The notes: generated from the letters alone by a model not told the origin. A stretch of DNA of 64,000 nucleotides from JANQNX01 sp965601665 (GCA_965601665.1 OZ271833.1:682001-746000), one strand, 5' to 3'. Positions 55,372-64,000 are shown, counted from the stretch's first letter. Made by a program: numbers and translations.

Positions 55372-56774
55372 TGCAGGATTCATTCAACGTGTCAGCAGAA
55401 GTCCCGGTACTGGAAAAAAAAGTACTGCTGGTAGAAGACGAAAGCGTTTTTGCCAAGGCAGTAAAAAAACACCTGCAACGCCAGGATTACCATGTTGAGG
55501 TTGCAGGCGACCTGGCAACGGCAAGAAAACTTTATAAGGACATACCCCCTGATCTGGTGTTACTGGATATGCGTCTGCCTGATGGTTCCGGGCTTGATCT
55601 GCTTGGTGAGATTAAATCATCGAATACGGATGCGCCGGTGCTGGTGATGTCTGCCTATGGAGAACTGGAAGATGCCGTGTCGGCTATGAAACTCGGTGCT
55701 TCTGATTATCTGAAAAAACCGATAGATCTCGAAGAGTTATTGCTAAATATCAGGAAAGTACTGGACAAAAACGAGATAACACAAAAACTCACTTATTCTA
55801 CCAAGCGCGAACAACATGCAGCAGAGCATGTGGAATTTCTTGGTGAGTGTGGGCAGATAAACGCAATCAGGGAGCAGGTAGAACGAATAGCAGCGTTATC
55901 AAGATCGACCACAGGCATCCCTCCCACTGTGCTGGTGCTGGGGGAAACTGGAACCGGTAAAGATGTCGTTGCACGGTTGTTACATTCAAAAAGCAGTCGT
56001 TCAGACAGGCCATTTGTACATGTTGACTGCGCATCGTTGCCGAAAGATCTGATCGAATCGGAACTGTTTGGCCATGAAAAAGGGGCATTTACCAATGCCC
56101 ATGTTTCGCGTACCGGCCTGATTGAGGCAGCGGAAGACGGTGTTTTGTTTCTTGATGAGATCGGAGAACTGCCCCTGGACCTACAGTCCAAGTTGCTTGC
56201 AGTGCTTGAACGACGAACCCTTCGCAGGGTGGGCACCACGCAGGAGAGGCCGGTAGCGGCCTGGATGATTGCCGCGACCAACCGCGATCTTGAAGCACTG
56301 TCCGAGAGTGGAGAATTTCGCTCCGATCTTTATTACAGGCTTAATGTTATGTCACTAACCATGCCGCCGCTACGCGACAGAGGCAGTGATGTGTTGTTGC
56401 TTGCACGTCATTTTGCTTCTCAAACGGCCAAACGTTACGGCCTGGATTTCGGGGGTTTTTCCGGCGAGGCAGAGGCATCATTGCAGGACTATCGCTGGCC
56501 TGGCAATGTGCGGGAAATGAAGCATTTGCTCGAACGTGCTGTATTGCTCAGCGGTGGCGGTTTACTGGAAGCCGATTTATTACAGCTGGATACGCTTTAT
56601 GATGCGAGGACAGATAAAAAAGAACTGGATGACGATATGACACTTGGTGAGGCTGAACTACAGCTTATCAAACAGGCACTGGAAAGAACGAACAGAAACG
56701 TTTCCAGGGCCGCGCGCGAACTGGGTATCACGCGCATGGCGTTACGCTACAGGATGAAGAAGTATGACCTGTAA
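55371..56774 (+). CDS. NtrC-family sigma-54-dependent response regulator
   Basis: This 467-residue regulator has a receiver domain (LLVEDES, phosphorylated Asp66 in LVLLDMRLP, Lys in YLKKPID). An AAA+ domain follows with Walker A GETGTGKD and Walker B LFLDEIGE. The sigma-54-contact loop at 238-243 reads GAFTNA instead of GAFTGA. A Fis-type helix-turn-helix ends the protein (NVSRAARELGITRMALRYRMKKY). The neighbouring kinase is its partner. pqqA with its -24/-12 promoter is the nearest candidate target. Confidence 0.93.
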   Translation: MQDSFNVSAEVPVLEKKVLLVEDESVFAKAVKKHLQRQDYHVEVAGDLATARKLYKDIPPDLVLLDMRLPDGSGLDLLGEIKSSNTDAPVLVMSAYGELEDAVSAMKLGASDYLKKPIDLEELLLNIRKVLDKNEITQKLTYSTKREQHAAEHVEFLGECGQINAIREQVERIAALSRSTTGIPPTVLVLGETGTGKDVVARLLHSKSSRSDRPFVHVDCASLPKDLIESELFGHEKGAFTNAHVSRTGLIEAAEDGVLFLDEIGELPLDLQSKLLAVLERRTLRRVGTTQERPVAAWMIAATNRDLEALSESGEFRSDLYYRLNVMSLTMPPLRDRGSDVLLLARHFASQTAKRYGLDFGGFSGEAEASLQDYRWPGNVREMKHLLERAVLLSGGGLLEADLLQLDTLYDARTDKKELDDDMTLGEAELQLIKQALERTNRNVSRAARELGITRMALRYRMKKYDL

Positions 56775-56787
56775 ACTGGCACGGTGC

Positions 56788-58116
56788 CTAGTGTAGCTTC
56801 ATCCTTGGTCTGCTTTTCTGGGTCAGGAAATCTGCAACAGATAATAGCATTACCCTGATAAGACCCTGGATATTAATCTGGTGCATTTTGTACAGAGATA
56901 TGTAGACAAATCGCGCCAGTAAGCCTTCAACCATGACACTGCCTGCCTTCTTGCCAAGCAGGTTACCCATCATGTTCCCCACGGTGGAATAGCGGCTCAG
57001 GTTGATCAGTGAGCCGTAATCCACATACGTGTACTGGGGCAACTCCTCGTTGTTCATTTGCCTGATCAGGCTTTTTACCAGCATGTCAGCCTGCTGGTGG
57101 GCAGCCTGGGCACGAGGTGGCACGGTACTTTCGCTATCGTCCATCGGGCAAGCGGCACAGTCACCAAACGAGAAAATTTTCTCATCTCGCGTTGTTTGCA
57201 ACGTTTTTTTCACAACAAGCTGGTTGATATGGTTGGTTTCAAGTCCATCAATGTCCCTGAGAAAATCGGGTGCCTTGATACCTGCCGCCCATACCTTGAT
57301 TTCTGCAGGAACCAAATCAACCTTTTCTGTTTTGAATCCTTGTTCATTTGCTTCGATAATGCGCTGACCCGTAATCAAATCGACATCAATATTTTGCAAT
57401 GCCTTTTCGGTCATGTCCGATAGGCGCGGTGGCAGCGCCGGCAAGATACGCTCGGCAGCTTCGAGTATCGTTATCTTGATATCGGTGTCGCGCGACAGGT
57501 TACGCATGCCGAATTCGATTAGCTGTTCGAATGCATCATGTAATTCTGCGGATAACTCCACACCGGTCGCGCCTGCGCCCGCGATAGCGACGCTCAGTTG
57601 TCCTTCACGTAACGGGGCATCCTGCAGATTGGCGCGTGTTACTGCACGCAACAGGTGTTGGTGGAATACATCGGCCTCGTGGCGCGTATCAAGAAACATG
57701 CAGTGTTCCTTTACGCCCGGGATGCCAAAATCATTGGTTTCACTACCGACGGAAATAACCAGTGCATCATAGCGAAAGGTTCGCTGCGGAATATATTCAA
57801 CGCCATCATCGTCAACAGATGCCGCAATAGTAATCTCCTGTTTTTGTCTGTCCAGGCCCTCCATGCGCCCCAGCCTGAAGGTAAAATGGTTGCGGTGTGC
57901 TAAAGCGAGGTAGCTTAATTCATCCTCGTAGGAATTAAGGGTGCCGGCTGCTACTTCATGCAGTAGCGGTTTCCAGAGATGGGTCGTCGTTGTATCAACC
58001 AGTGTAATGGCGGCTTTCTTTTTTTTGCCAAGTTTTCTACCGAGTTTGGATGCCAGTTCCAGCCCGCCAGCACCACCGCCGACCACGATAATTTGATATA
58101 GGTTGTCGTCGCTCAT
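56788..58116 (-). CDS. ndh: Type II NADH:quinone oxidoreductase
   Basis: This 442-residue FAD enzyme feeds NADH electrons into the quinone pool without pumping protons. It has an N-terminal FAD motif (IIVVGGGAGGLELASKLG), HLWKPLLHEVAAGTLN, a second dinucleotide motif (VAIAGAGATGVELSAEL) and IFSFGDCAACP. A C-terminal amphipathic region suits membrane attachment (LYKMHQINIQGLIRVMLLSVADFL). It converges with the response regulator gene. Confidence 0.93.
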   Translation of the reverse strand: MSDDNLYQIIVVGGGAGGLELASKLGRKLGKKKKAAITLVDTTTTHLWKPLLHEVAAGTLNSYEDELSYLALAHRNHFTFRLGRMEGLDRQKQEITIAASVDDDGVEYIPQRTFRYDALVISVGSETNDFGIPGVKEHCMFLDTRHEADVFHQHLLRAVTRANLQDAPLREGQLSVAIAGAGATGVELSAELHDAFEQLIEFGMRNLSRDTDIKITILEAAERILPALPPRLSDMTEKALQNIDVDLITGQRIIEANEQGFKTEKVDLVPAEIKVWAAGIKAPDFLRDIDGLETNHINQLVVKKTLQTTRDEKIFSFGDCAACPMDDSESTVPPRAQAAHQQADMLVKSLIRQMNNEELPQYTYVDYGSLINLSRYSTVGNMMGNLLGKKAGSVMVEGLLARFVYISLYKMHQINIQGLIRVMLLSVADFLTQKSRPRMKLH

Positions 58117-58241
58117 AGCTGCTCTGTATTTGTTTTATTTAAGCTTATAACAGTCATTCAGGTCAGCGCCAACTTTTTTGCCGGAAACACTCATTTGCTT
58201 TAATATTGACAATAGTTCAGCAGTAATTTAACGGTAGGATT

Positions 58242-58544
58242 ATGACTGATAATAACGAAATAGAACTGCAAGCGGCAGCATTCCGCCGACTGGTGGAACA
58301 CCTGCGCGAGCATACAGAGGTGCAGAATATTGATTTGATGAACCTTGCCGGCTTTTGCCGCAATTGCCTGTCCAAATGGTACAAGGCTGCAGCAGAAGAG
58401 AAAGGTGAGGAAATGGATTATGAGCAGGCCCGTGAAATCATCTACGGTATGCCTTATTCAGAATGGAAATCGCGCTATCAGAACGAAGCCAGCCCCGAAC
58501 AGAAAAAGAAGTTTGCTGAAACAATACAGCAGCAGGATCAGTAA
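58242..58544 (+). CDS. DUF1244 family protein
   Basis: This 100-residue protein has the family signature AAAFRRLVEHLREHTEVQNIDLMNLAGFCRNCLSKWY followed by GEEMDYEQAREIIYGMPYSEWKSRYQ. It occurs widely in proteobacteria with no known function. A -35-like TTGACA lies at 58206-58211, but no good -10 follows it. The last 7 bases overlap the convergent TraB/GumN gene. Confidence 0.9.
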   Translation: MTDNNEIELQAAAFRRLVEHLREHTEVQNIDLMNLAGFCRNCLSKWYKAAAEEKGEEMDYEQAREIIYGMPYSEWKSRYQNEASPEQKKKFAETIQQQDQ

Positions 58545-59476
58545 ACAGAGGTGAGTTTAAACCCTAGTTCTGCCAGCTGTTGCAGAATGCCATTTTTTTT
58601 ATCGGCAAGATGCGATGCGCCGATGGCCACCATGGCATAACCCTTACTAAATTCCTGCTCAATCATTTTCATTACCTTGTCATTGCGGTTATAGAGAATC
58701 GCCTGCATAAATCGTTCAAACAAGGCTTCGTCATTGTGGGGCTGATTGTTAAATTCAATAATGCCTGCCAGATCCCGCGCAACGTACAAATCAACCAGTG
58801 TCTTGGCATCATGGATAATGTTGGCATGATTACATATCGTATCCTTGAGAATAGTCACCTGGTCATCAAGGGCAAGGCTTTCAAGCGACGCAATGATTTC
58901 TTCCATGGTCTCCAGCGATTTAATTTCAATAGCCGTTTGCCGGGCGAGGTTTAGTAAATTCATTTCCTGCGACGCCGCCCTGACAGGTTTGGGTCGGCCA
59001 ATCAGGCTGAACGCGGCCCAGGGTTTCACTGCAGCAAGCTGTTGTTCCTGCAGACCGTAATCCAGGGCGATGCGGCTATATTCCTCGAACAGTTCTTTAC
59101 CAAGCAAGGCATCCAATCGCGTATCATCGTTGAATAACATGTTGTCAAAGAATGCCTGGTTGGCTGTATCACTGGGAATGGTTTCCATCAACAGTGTACG
59201 GGTTTGCACCAGGGCCAGTCTTTCCGGTGGTGAAAATCGTGTTACCGCGTAATCCTGTGAGTGAATGGTCCCCAATATATAATTGGTTTTACCGTCTTTT
59301 TCTGCCCGCCACAGTAAACCCTTGCTATAAGTGGGGTCAATCGGCGTAGTCGTTTTAGATTCACTATCAGGAGTTTCAAGGAATTCATGGCAGGCCTGAA
59401 CCGGATGCGGCAGGGTTTCTGCGTATACGAGTATGGAAAACAGGCTTGATAAGAAAAAAAGATAAAATTTGGTCAT
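58538..59476 (-). CDS. TraB/GumN family protein
   Basis: This 312-residue exported protein has a signal peptide (FYLFFLSSLFSILVYA). The family motifs are LLWRAEKDGKTNYILGTIHSQD at the start, RTLLMETIP, LDALLGKELFEEYSRIALDYGL and KGYAMVAIGASHLADKKNGILQQLAELGF near the end, with conserved GxxH motifs at both ends. The fold is thought to be a metalloprotease or hydrolase. Substrate unknown. Confidence 0.88.
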   Translation of the reverse strand: MTKFYLFFLSSLFSILVYAETLPHPVQACHEFLETPDSESKTTTPIDPTYSKGLLWRAEKDGKTNYILGTIHSQDYAVTRFSPPERLALVQTRTLLMETIPSDTANQAFFDNMLFNDDTRLDALLGKELFEEYSRIALDYGLQEQQLAAVKPWAAFSLIGRPKPVRAASQEMNLLNLARQTAIEIKSLETMEEIIASLESLALDDQVTILKDTICNHANIIHDAKTLVDLYVARDLAGIIEFNNQPHNDEALFERFMQAILYNRNDKVMKMIEQEFSKGYAMVAIGASHLADKKNGILQQLAELGFKLTSVY

Positions 59477-59564
59477 GCTAAAATTCAGGAAACATTCCTT
59501 TCTGTGAGTGTAATATTATTTATTAATAATTCTTTATGATGTCAGCAAGCACAAATCGTTCAAC

Positions 59565-60077
59565 ATGAGACATAAAATAGCATTTGCCGCGCTGTGCCTT
59601 TCTTCCATTGCTACATGGGCCAATGAACATGATGCAAAACAGGGGCTGTTTGAAGAATGTAGAACAGAAGCAACAACGCTGAAGCCGGGCAAGGTTATAA
59701 AAGTGGAGATGAAAATCCAACAAGGCAGGGAAGTCTATGAGTTTGACATAAGAGATCAGGATAATCGTGACTGGGACATCGAGTGTGATTCTGTTACAGG
59801 TGAACTGGTAGAAATAGAGGAAGAGGTGTATGGCGTCAATGATGCCCGCTTCATCGAAAAGATGTCTGTCAGTTACACTCAGGCGAAAGAGTTGGTGTTA
59901 AATGCTTACCCGGGAGAAATCATCGAAATGGAATATGAGATAGAGGAAGACGGGACCGCGGTATACGAGTTTGATATTCGTACGACTACCGGTGAAGACA
60001 TGAAAGTGGAAATCGATGCCAGCACAGGGAAGATCCATGAAGCCAACCGCGAGGTATGGCAGATAGGTTTTGAATGA
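59565..60077 (+). CDS. Exported protein with two PepSY-like domains
   Basis: This 170-residue protein has a signal peptide (KIAFAALCLSSIATWA). Two similar units follow: VIKVEMKIQQGREVYEFDIRDQDNRDWDIECDSVTGEL and IIEMEYEIEEDGTAVYEFDIRTTTGEDMKVEIDASTGKI, each the beta-sheet half of a PepSY repeat. It is strongly acidic. The convergent gene at 60156-60701 is a clear paralogue. PepSY proteins act in the periplasm as inhibitors or folding partners. Confidence 0.85.
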   Translation: MRHKIAFAALCLSSIATWANEHDAKQGLFEECRTEATTLKPGKVIKVEMKIQQGREVYEFDIRDQDNRDWDIECDSVTGELVEIEEEVYGVNDARFIEKMSVSYTQAKELVLNAYPGEIIEMEYEIEEDGTAVYEFDIRTTTGEDMKVEIDASTGKIHEANREVWQIGFE

Positions 60078-60107
60078 CGATGGATATAGTTTTTGGCAGA
60101 TTTAAGC

Positions 60108-60135
60108 AAAAAAAAAGCCGGCTGAGCCGGCTTTT
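60108..60135. terminator. Bidirectional terminator between the PepSY paralogues
   Basis: AAAAGCCGGC-TGA-GCCGGCTTTT (60113-60135), with an extended A-run on the left, terminates both convergent PepSY genes. Confidence 0.9.
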
Positions 60136-60155
60136 CAGGAGCAAATGAATCACAA

Positions 60156-60701
60156 CTATTCTTTTTCAGCACCTATTTCGTAAAGTTCAATGTTGGCTTC
60201 TTCAATTTCGCCACTAACGGCGTCAACATCGACTTTTATTTCGTAACCAAGCTTCGACTGAATATCGAATTCATAAGTTACAGAACCATCAAAACCCACT
60301 TCCATTTCAGAGGCAGTGATGTTGCCTGGATGAACGGCTAACGCTTTCTTGCGGGCTTCTTTTTGAGAAATCTTGGCTTCGCTCTTGAAATATGCGTCAT
60401 TCGCATCGACTTCGCGTTCGATTTCGGTAATAAAGCCTTCTTCGGCGTTACATTCGACGTTATAGGTATTGCCATCAGCGGCATCTATATCAAATTCGTA
60501 AACAGGGTCATCACCTTCCATTTTCATCTCAACCTTTCTGGCATGACCGGGAATCGTATCCACCGCAGCGTCCAGGCAGGTTTCAATACTGACTATGTCC
60601 CAGTCTCGAATATCATCAAGGTCATAGTTATCACCATGAGTTTCAGCAACAGCAGTAGAAAAGACAGAAATACCAAGAAATATTGAAAATACTTTAAACA
60701 C
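60156..60701 (-). CDS. Exported PepSY-domain protein, paralogue of the neighbour
   Basis: The start is taken at GTG 60701 because TAGGAG lies 7 bases upstream; ATG at 60722 has no ribosome site. The 181-residue product has a signal peptide (FKVFSIFLGISVFSTAVA) and repeats matching the convergent gene (KVEMKMEGDDPVYEFDIDAADGNTYNVECNAEEG; ASEMEVGFDGSVTYEFDIQSKLGYEIKVDVDAVSGEI). Cysteines in ETCLDA and VECNAE are shared with the paralogue, where they read EECRTE and IECDSV. Confidence 0.85.
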   Translation of the reverse strand: MFKVFSIFLGISVFSTAVAETHGDNYDLDDIRDWDIVSIETCLDAAVDTIPGHARKVEMKMEGDDPVYEFDIDAADGNTYNVECNAEEGFITEIEREVDANDAYFKSEAKISQKEARKKALAVHPGNITASEMEVGFDGSVTYEFDIQSKLGYEIKVDVDAVSGEIEEANIELYEIGAEKE

Positions 60702-61014
60702 GGGAAAATCTCCTATAGACATTTATTGAAATATATCATAGCAAATTGCTATGTACAACCTGGTGTGATTGCTAGCTTTTGCCGATACGAGCTTGAATAT
60801 ATTACTTTTTTACTAAAAAAAATGCACACTGACTTTTCCTTGTATTCCAACGACATTCCTAGAATACTTGGTTGTTAATAATTATCAGGTTTAACAGCTG
60901 TTTCGATAAGGGAAATCGGTGTTATCCATAATGAATAATAATAATTATTTAATCAGAGTTGATCCCGTGCTTATAGCATTATTGAATCGGTCGACGATTA
61001 GGCTGTTCTAAAGG
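60702..61014. other. Intergenic region between divergent PepSY and efflux genes
   Basis: About 310 bases of AT-rich sequence with no gene I can support. It must hold both divergent promoters. I see no convincing operator, although GGTTGTTAATAATT near 60870 shares nine bases with the half-site found before pqqA. Confidence 0.5.
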
Positions 61015-62475
61015 GTGACAGTAGCCGAACACAATCAGGATGCGTGTTTCCTGTTTTTCTTTTTGGAAAGAACAGGATATCTTTCATTGCTTCTATTTAT
61101 AACCATTCTGGCCAATGGATGTACTTTTCAACCATACGAGCCCGAACCGGTAATCCCGGCAAACATCACCAACGAAAGGCGGGCATTACATCATTCCGAA
61201 CCAGCATTCAGAGACTTCCTGCAACAAAACGGGGTTATCGTAACTAACTGGCCAATACAGCAGTGGACGGTTTCAACATTGACGCTGGCGGCCTATTTTT
61301 TTCACCCGCGGTTGCAATTAGCCTTAAGCCGGGTGGATGTCGAAAACGCCGGTCTCGTGATTGCAGGCCAACGCCGCAATCCACGAATCGAAATACCTTA
61401 CGAACATAACGTGGATAATGGTGATACGCCCTGGCTTGCTGGTCTGGTCAGTAGTTTTGTTTTTGAGCGAAGGGAAAAGCGCGAAGCACGCAAGCTTGAG
61501 TCACAGGCAAATATACACGCAGCAGAAATAGCTGTGTCTCAGCAGGCCTGGCAGTTATATCAAAACATTCACGCGGCCATGATTGAATACTATGCCGCTA
61601 TTACCGCCGGTGATTTGTTGCAACGACAAAAGACCATCCTTGAGCAAAGCCTGCGACTGGTCGAGGAACGCTTTAAGTACGGTCAGGCAAGTGAATTCGA
61701 GTTAAGTAGTCTCCGACTGGAGTTGCAGGCAACGGAATTAAGGTTGGCTGATCAGCGTTTTCTTATCAATGATGCTTACTATTCGCTTATCGCGAATATT
61801 GGTTTACAAGATACTGCATTCAATAAGGCAGCATTTGATTTTACCGAACTGCAACAACATCTCTACGGTCATGAAGACAGCATTGATGGATTAAAGGCAG
61901 AAATGGTGCATAACCGTTATGACATGCGACAACAGCTGGCTGACTACGATGCCTTTGAGGCAAGACTAAAGCTGGAAATAGAAAAACAGTATCCAGACAT
62001 CACGTTATCTCCCGGATATATCTATGAACAGAGCAATAACCTTTTGACCATGGGGGCTTCCTGGTTATTACCGCTATTCCATAATAATGACGGACAAATC
62101 CAGGAAGCACTGGCCTTACGAAAACAAAAGCAGCTTGAGATTATGGCTTTACAAACTCGACTGTTAAATGAGTTAGCCAGGGTCAAACAGAATTACCTGG
62201 ATAAACTGGCGGCCTATAATGACAGCCTGCAGCTACTGGATGTGTTAAAAGCCAGGGCCGCAGATATAGAGATACAATATGATCTTGGCTTTAGTGACCG
62301 TCTAAGCGTACTGCGTAGCAAACTTGAAATTGAGAACATCAGGCAAGCTATCTTTGATATCGAGCTCAATGTTATGCGTGCGGCCGCAAGGATGGAAGCC
62401 ACAACCCAGTCTCCAATACTCGAATCTATACAAACACTGCAATTAATCGGGCCAGGCCTGGCAAGTAACCAATAA
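61015..62475 (+). CDS. TolC-like outer membrane efflux lipoprotein
   Basis: This is the outer membrane channel of a tripartite efflux system. From GTG 61015 the product has 486 residues. The hydrophobic segment LSLLLFITILANGC is a lipoprotein signal with lipobox Cys. The long helices of an OEP-family barrel follow (LYQNIHAAMIEYYAAITAGDLLQRQKTILEQSLRLVEERFKYGQASEFELSSLRLELQ) in two repeats. The start is uncertain: a TTG about 17 codons in would leave a shorter signal. The adaptor gene overlaps its stop by one base. Confidence 0.88.
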   Translation: MTVAEHNQDACFLFFFLERTGYLSLLLFITILANGCTFQPYEPEPVIPANITNERRALHHSEPAFRDFLQQNGVIVTNWPIQQWTVSTLTLAAYFFHPRLQLALSRVDVENAGLVIAGQRRNPRIEIPYEHNVDNGDTPWLAGLVSSFVFERREKREARKLESQANIHAAEIAVSQQAWQLYQNIHAAMIEYYAAITAGDLLQRQKTILEQSLRLVEERFKYGQASEFELSSLRLELQATELRLADQRFLINDAYYSLIANIGLQDTAFNKAAFDFTELQQHLYGHEDSIDGLKAEMVHNRYDMRQQLADYDAFEARLKLEIEKQYPDITLSPGYIYEQSNNLLTMGASWLLPLFHNNDGQIQEALALRKQKQLEIMALQTRLLNELARVKQNYLDKLAAYNDSLQLLDVLKARAADIEIQYDLGFSDRLSVLRSKLEIENIRQAIFDIELNVMRAAARMEATTQSPILESIQTLQLIGPGLASNQ

Positions 62476-63533
62476 TGAAAAAACCAACTTATCTGTTGTT
62501 GCTATTACTCATTCTTGCCATGGGTTATGTGGTCGTTACGCAAACGCCTGGCTATTTTCTGCAACAAGAAGCCAAAGAAGATGATGACGACGACGAAGAG
62601 GCAGGCGGCAGACAACAACTTGTAGAAGGTAGTTTGACTGTTGTATTGCCTCCCGAGGTTCAGGAACTGGCCGGTATTGATACCATTGCCGTGGAGAGAA
62701 TCCAGCTGGAAGCAGAGGACAAGGCTATTGCAACAGTCATGGATATCCGTCCACTGGTAGAATTACGGGCCCGCTATAAAAATAGTCTTGCTCAGCAGGC
62801 AATTGCAGCAACATCGCTACGCAATTCAGCAGTTAACCTGGATAACCTTGAAACATTGAATGCTGAAACCACCAATGTTTCAAAACGAGATTTACAAATA
62901 GCGCGTGCTAAATGGGAACAGGACAAGGCACTAATGGATGCTGAACAGGTGCAATTGCAAAACATCCGTGAGGAAATGTTGCAACGCTGGGGCAGCACTT
63001 TAACGGAGTGGGCACTGAAGTCAGAATCAACATTATTTAATCGCCTACTGAAACAGGAAGATTACCTGGTGATGTTGTCCTTAAGGCCCGAACAGGTCCT
63101 GACAGACGAAATAGCTTACGTCATTGTGAATAGAACCGGTGATCGTACCTCGGCCAGAAAAGCTTATATTGTTTCGGTAGCGCCTTATTCAGACACAAAT
63201 CTACAAGGTGAAACCTATTTTCTTCGTACTAATGCTGAAAAACTACGCATAGGCATGCGTTTACATGTGTGGCTGCCGGGTACAGGGTATTCTGGTGAGG
63301 GAATTGGCATCCCAGAGTCAGCGATAGTCTGGTACGCAGGTGAGGCATGGGCCTATGTACAAATTGATGCAGAAACGTTCAGTCGTCGCAATCTGGAGAG
63401 TAAGGCTGACACGGGTAGTGGATGGCTGGTAAAAAAGCATTTTCAGCCTGGTGAACGCATTGTCATCAGTGGTGCGCAAACGCTGTTATCGGAAGAATTC
63501 AAATGGGCTATCCCGGATGAAGACGATGACTGA
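62475..63533 (+). CDS. Periplasmic adaptor (membrane fusion protein) of RND efflux system
   Basis: This 352-residue protein has an N-terminal membrane anchor (YLLLLLLILAMGYVVVTQ). A very acidic stretch (AKEDDDDDEEAGG) leads into PPEVQELAGIDTIAVERIQLEAEDKAIATVMD, the start of a CusB/CzcB-like adaptor core. A helical hairpin region (about 100-170) and beta-rich parts (LRIGMRLHVWLPGTG, GIGIPESAIVWYAGEAWAYVQ) follow. It ends in another acidic patch (IPDEDDD). It sits between the TolC-like and RND pump genes as expected. The acidic runs could bind metal. Confidence 0.85.
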   Translation: MKKPTYLLLLLLILAMGYVVVTQTPGYFLQQEAKEDDDDDEEAGGRQQLVEGSLTVVLPPEVQELAGIDTIAVERIQLEAEDKAIATVMDIRPLVELRARYKNSLAQQAIAATSLRNSAVNLDNLETLNAETTNVSKRDLQIARAKWEQDKALMDAEQVQLQNIREEMLQRWGSTLTEWALKSESTLFNRLLKQEDYLVMLSLRPEQVLTDEIAYVIVNRTGDRTSARKAYIVSVAPYSDTNLQGETYFLRTNAEKLRIGMRLHVWLPGTGYSGEGIGIPESAIVWYAGEAWAYVQIDAETFSRRNLESKADTGSGWLVKKHFQPGERIVISGAQTLLSEEFKWAIPDEDDD

Positions 63534-63545
63534 GCGAAAGCCCTG

Positions 63546-64000
63546 ATGTTATCTGCGCTGGTCAGGTTTTCGATCAATTTTCGCGGCGTGGTCATTGCAA
63601 TCGCCTCCCTGGTGGTTCTGTATAGTCTGTATCGATTGAACCGTGCCGGCCTAGATATTTTTCCGGAATTCTCACCTAATCTCATCGTTGTACAAACGGA
63701 GGCACCGGGCTATTCCACCGAACAGGTAGAAGTACTGGTGACTAAACCCGTGGAAACAATTTTATCGGGTCTGATTGGCATCGATCACATACGTTCTGAA
63801 TCAATCCAGGGGTTGTCAGTTGTCAATGTTTATTTCCAGGAAGACACCGATATCTATCGTAACCGCCAGCTAGTCAGTGAAAGATTATCTGGTTTATCAA
63901 ATATATTGCCGGAGGGTGCGGGCCCTGCGAAACCTGTACCGATGTCTTCCTCGTCTGCCACGATCCTCACCATGGGGGTAACGTCGGATAGCCGCGGCTT
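63546..64000 (+). CDS. RND efflux permease, heavy-metal type (cut by window end)
   Basis: The first 151 codons of an inner-membrane proton-driven pump are present. The first helix is FRGVVIAIASLVVLYSLYRL. It is followed by GLDIFPEFSPNLIVVQTEAPGYSTEQVEVLVTKPVETILSGLIGIDHIRSESIQGLSVVNVYF, close to the CzcA/CusA (HME-RND) subfamily. The cargo-defining residues lie beyond the window. It starts 12 bases after the adaptor gene. Confidence 0.92.
   Translation, partial: MLSALVRFSINFRGVVIAIASLVVLYSLYRLNRAGLDIFPEFSPNLIVVQTEAPGYSTEQVEVLVTKPVETILSGLIGIDHIRSESIQGLSVVNVYFQEDTDIYRNRQLVSERLSGLSNILPEGAGPAKPVPMSSSSATILTMGVTSDSRG

Noticed and set aside
58206..58234. Sigma-70 promoter (TTGACA...TAACGG) for the DUF1244 gene
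   Set aside because: The -35 is perfect but the -10 is poor and lies only 7 bases before the ATG.

Overview
The window looks like chromosome of a Gram-negative gammaproteobacterium with moderate GC. The central block has the order rpsB-tsf-pyrH-frr-uppS-cdsA-dxr-rseP-bamA-skp-lpxD-fabZ-lpxA-lpxB-rnhB-dnaE-accA-tilS, flanked by map-glnD-mutH-dusA. This is the arrangement of that class, and MutH supports it. I see no rRNA, tRNA, CRISPR array, insertion sequence or prophage. Genus-level assignment is not possible from sequence reading alone.

Layout. (1) 1-5979: an alcohol-oxidation locus. A SoxYZ-like carrier, cut by the window edge, diverges from an ExaA/PedE-type PQQ alcohol dehydrogenase. 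After it come an exported pentapeptide-repeat protein, a small periplasmic protein, a PedF-type cytochrome c and three small secreted proteins, two of them tandem paralogues. The 560 bp between the divergent genes hold a degenerate 13-14 bp tandem repeat and a perfect inverted repeat. (2) 6.2-11.1 kb: an SDR reductase, a TauE/SafE permease, a BPSS1780-type membrane protein, MsrA and small unknowns. (3) 11.1-14.4 kb (minus): HDAC-like hydrolase, TPR protein, CbiX/SirB-like protein and MtaB, tightly packed. (4) 14.5-21.4 kb: S9 peptidase, GGCT-like protein, NAD-isocitrate dehydrogenase (apparently starting at ATT), Prc protease, TPR protein and FKBP. (5) 21.5-26.6 kb (minus): map-glnD-mutH-dusA. 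(6) 26.6-48.4 kb (plus): the translation/envelope/lipid A/replication super-cluster, ending with a DUF455 protein and an unknown.

(7) 48.3-52.9 kb (minus): the least familiar region. Five packed genes encode a DUF302 lipoprotein, a MotA/TolQ/ExbB-type proton channel, an ExbD-like anchor fused to a periplasmic beta domain, a two-helix membrane protein, and a protein predicted to carry a periplasmic VWA domain, one membrane span and a cytoplasmic FHA domain. An L,D-transpeptidase lies upstream. I propose this as a candidate undescribed proton-motive-force-driven envelope complex. (8) 53.0-56.8 kb: cytochrome b561, then a 24-residue pqqA on the minus strand that is easily missed, then a histidine kinase and an NtrC-type sigma-54 activator diverging from it. 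pqqA has a good -24/-12 (sigma-54) promoter match and an upstream inverted repeat. (9) 56.8-60.7 kb: type II NADH dehydrogenase, DUF1244, a TraB/GumN protein and two convergent PepSY paralogues. (10) 61.0-64.0 kb: a tripartite RND heavy-metal-type efflux operon, with the pump gene cut by the window end.

How they fit together: the ExaA dehydrogenase needs PQQ and passes electrons to the PedF cytochrome. The orphan pqqA about 50 kb away supplies the PQQ precursor peptide, and the adjacent sigma-54 two-component system is its obvious candidate regulator. The pqqBCDE genes are not in this window.
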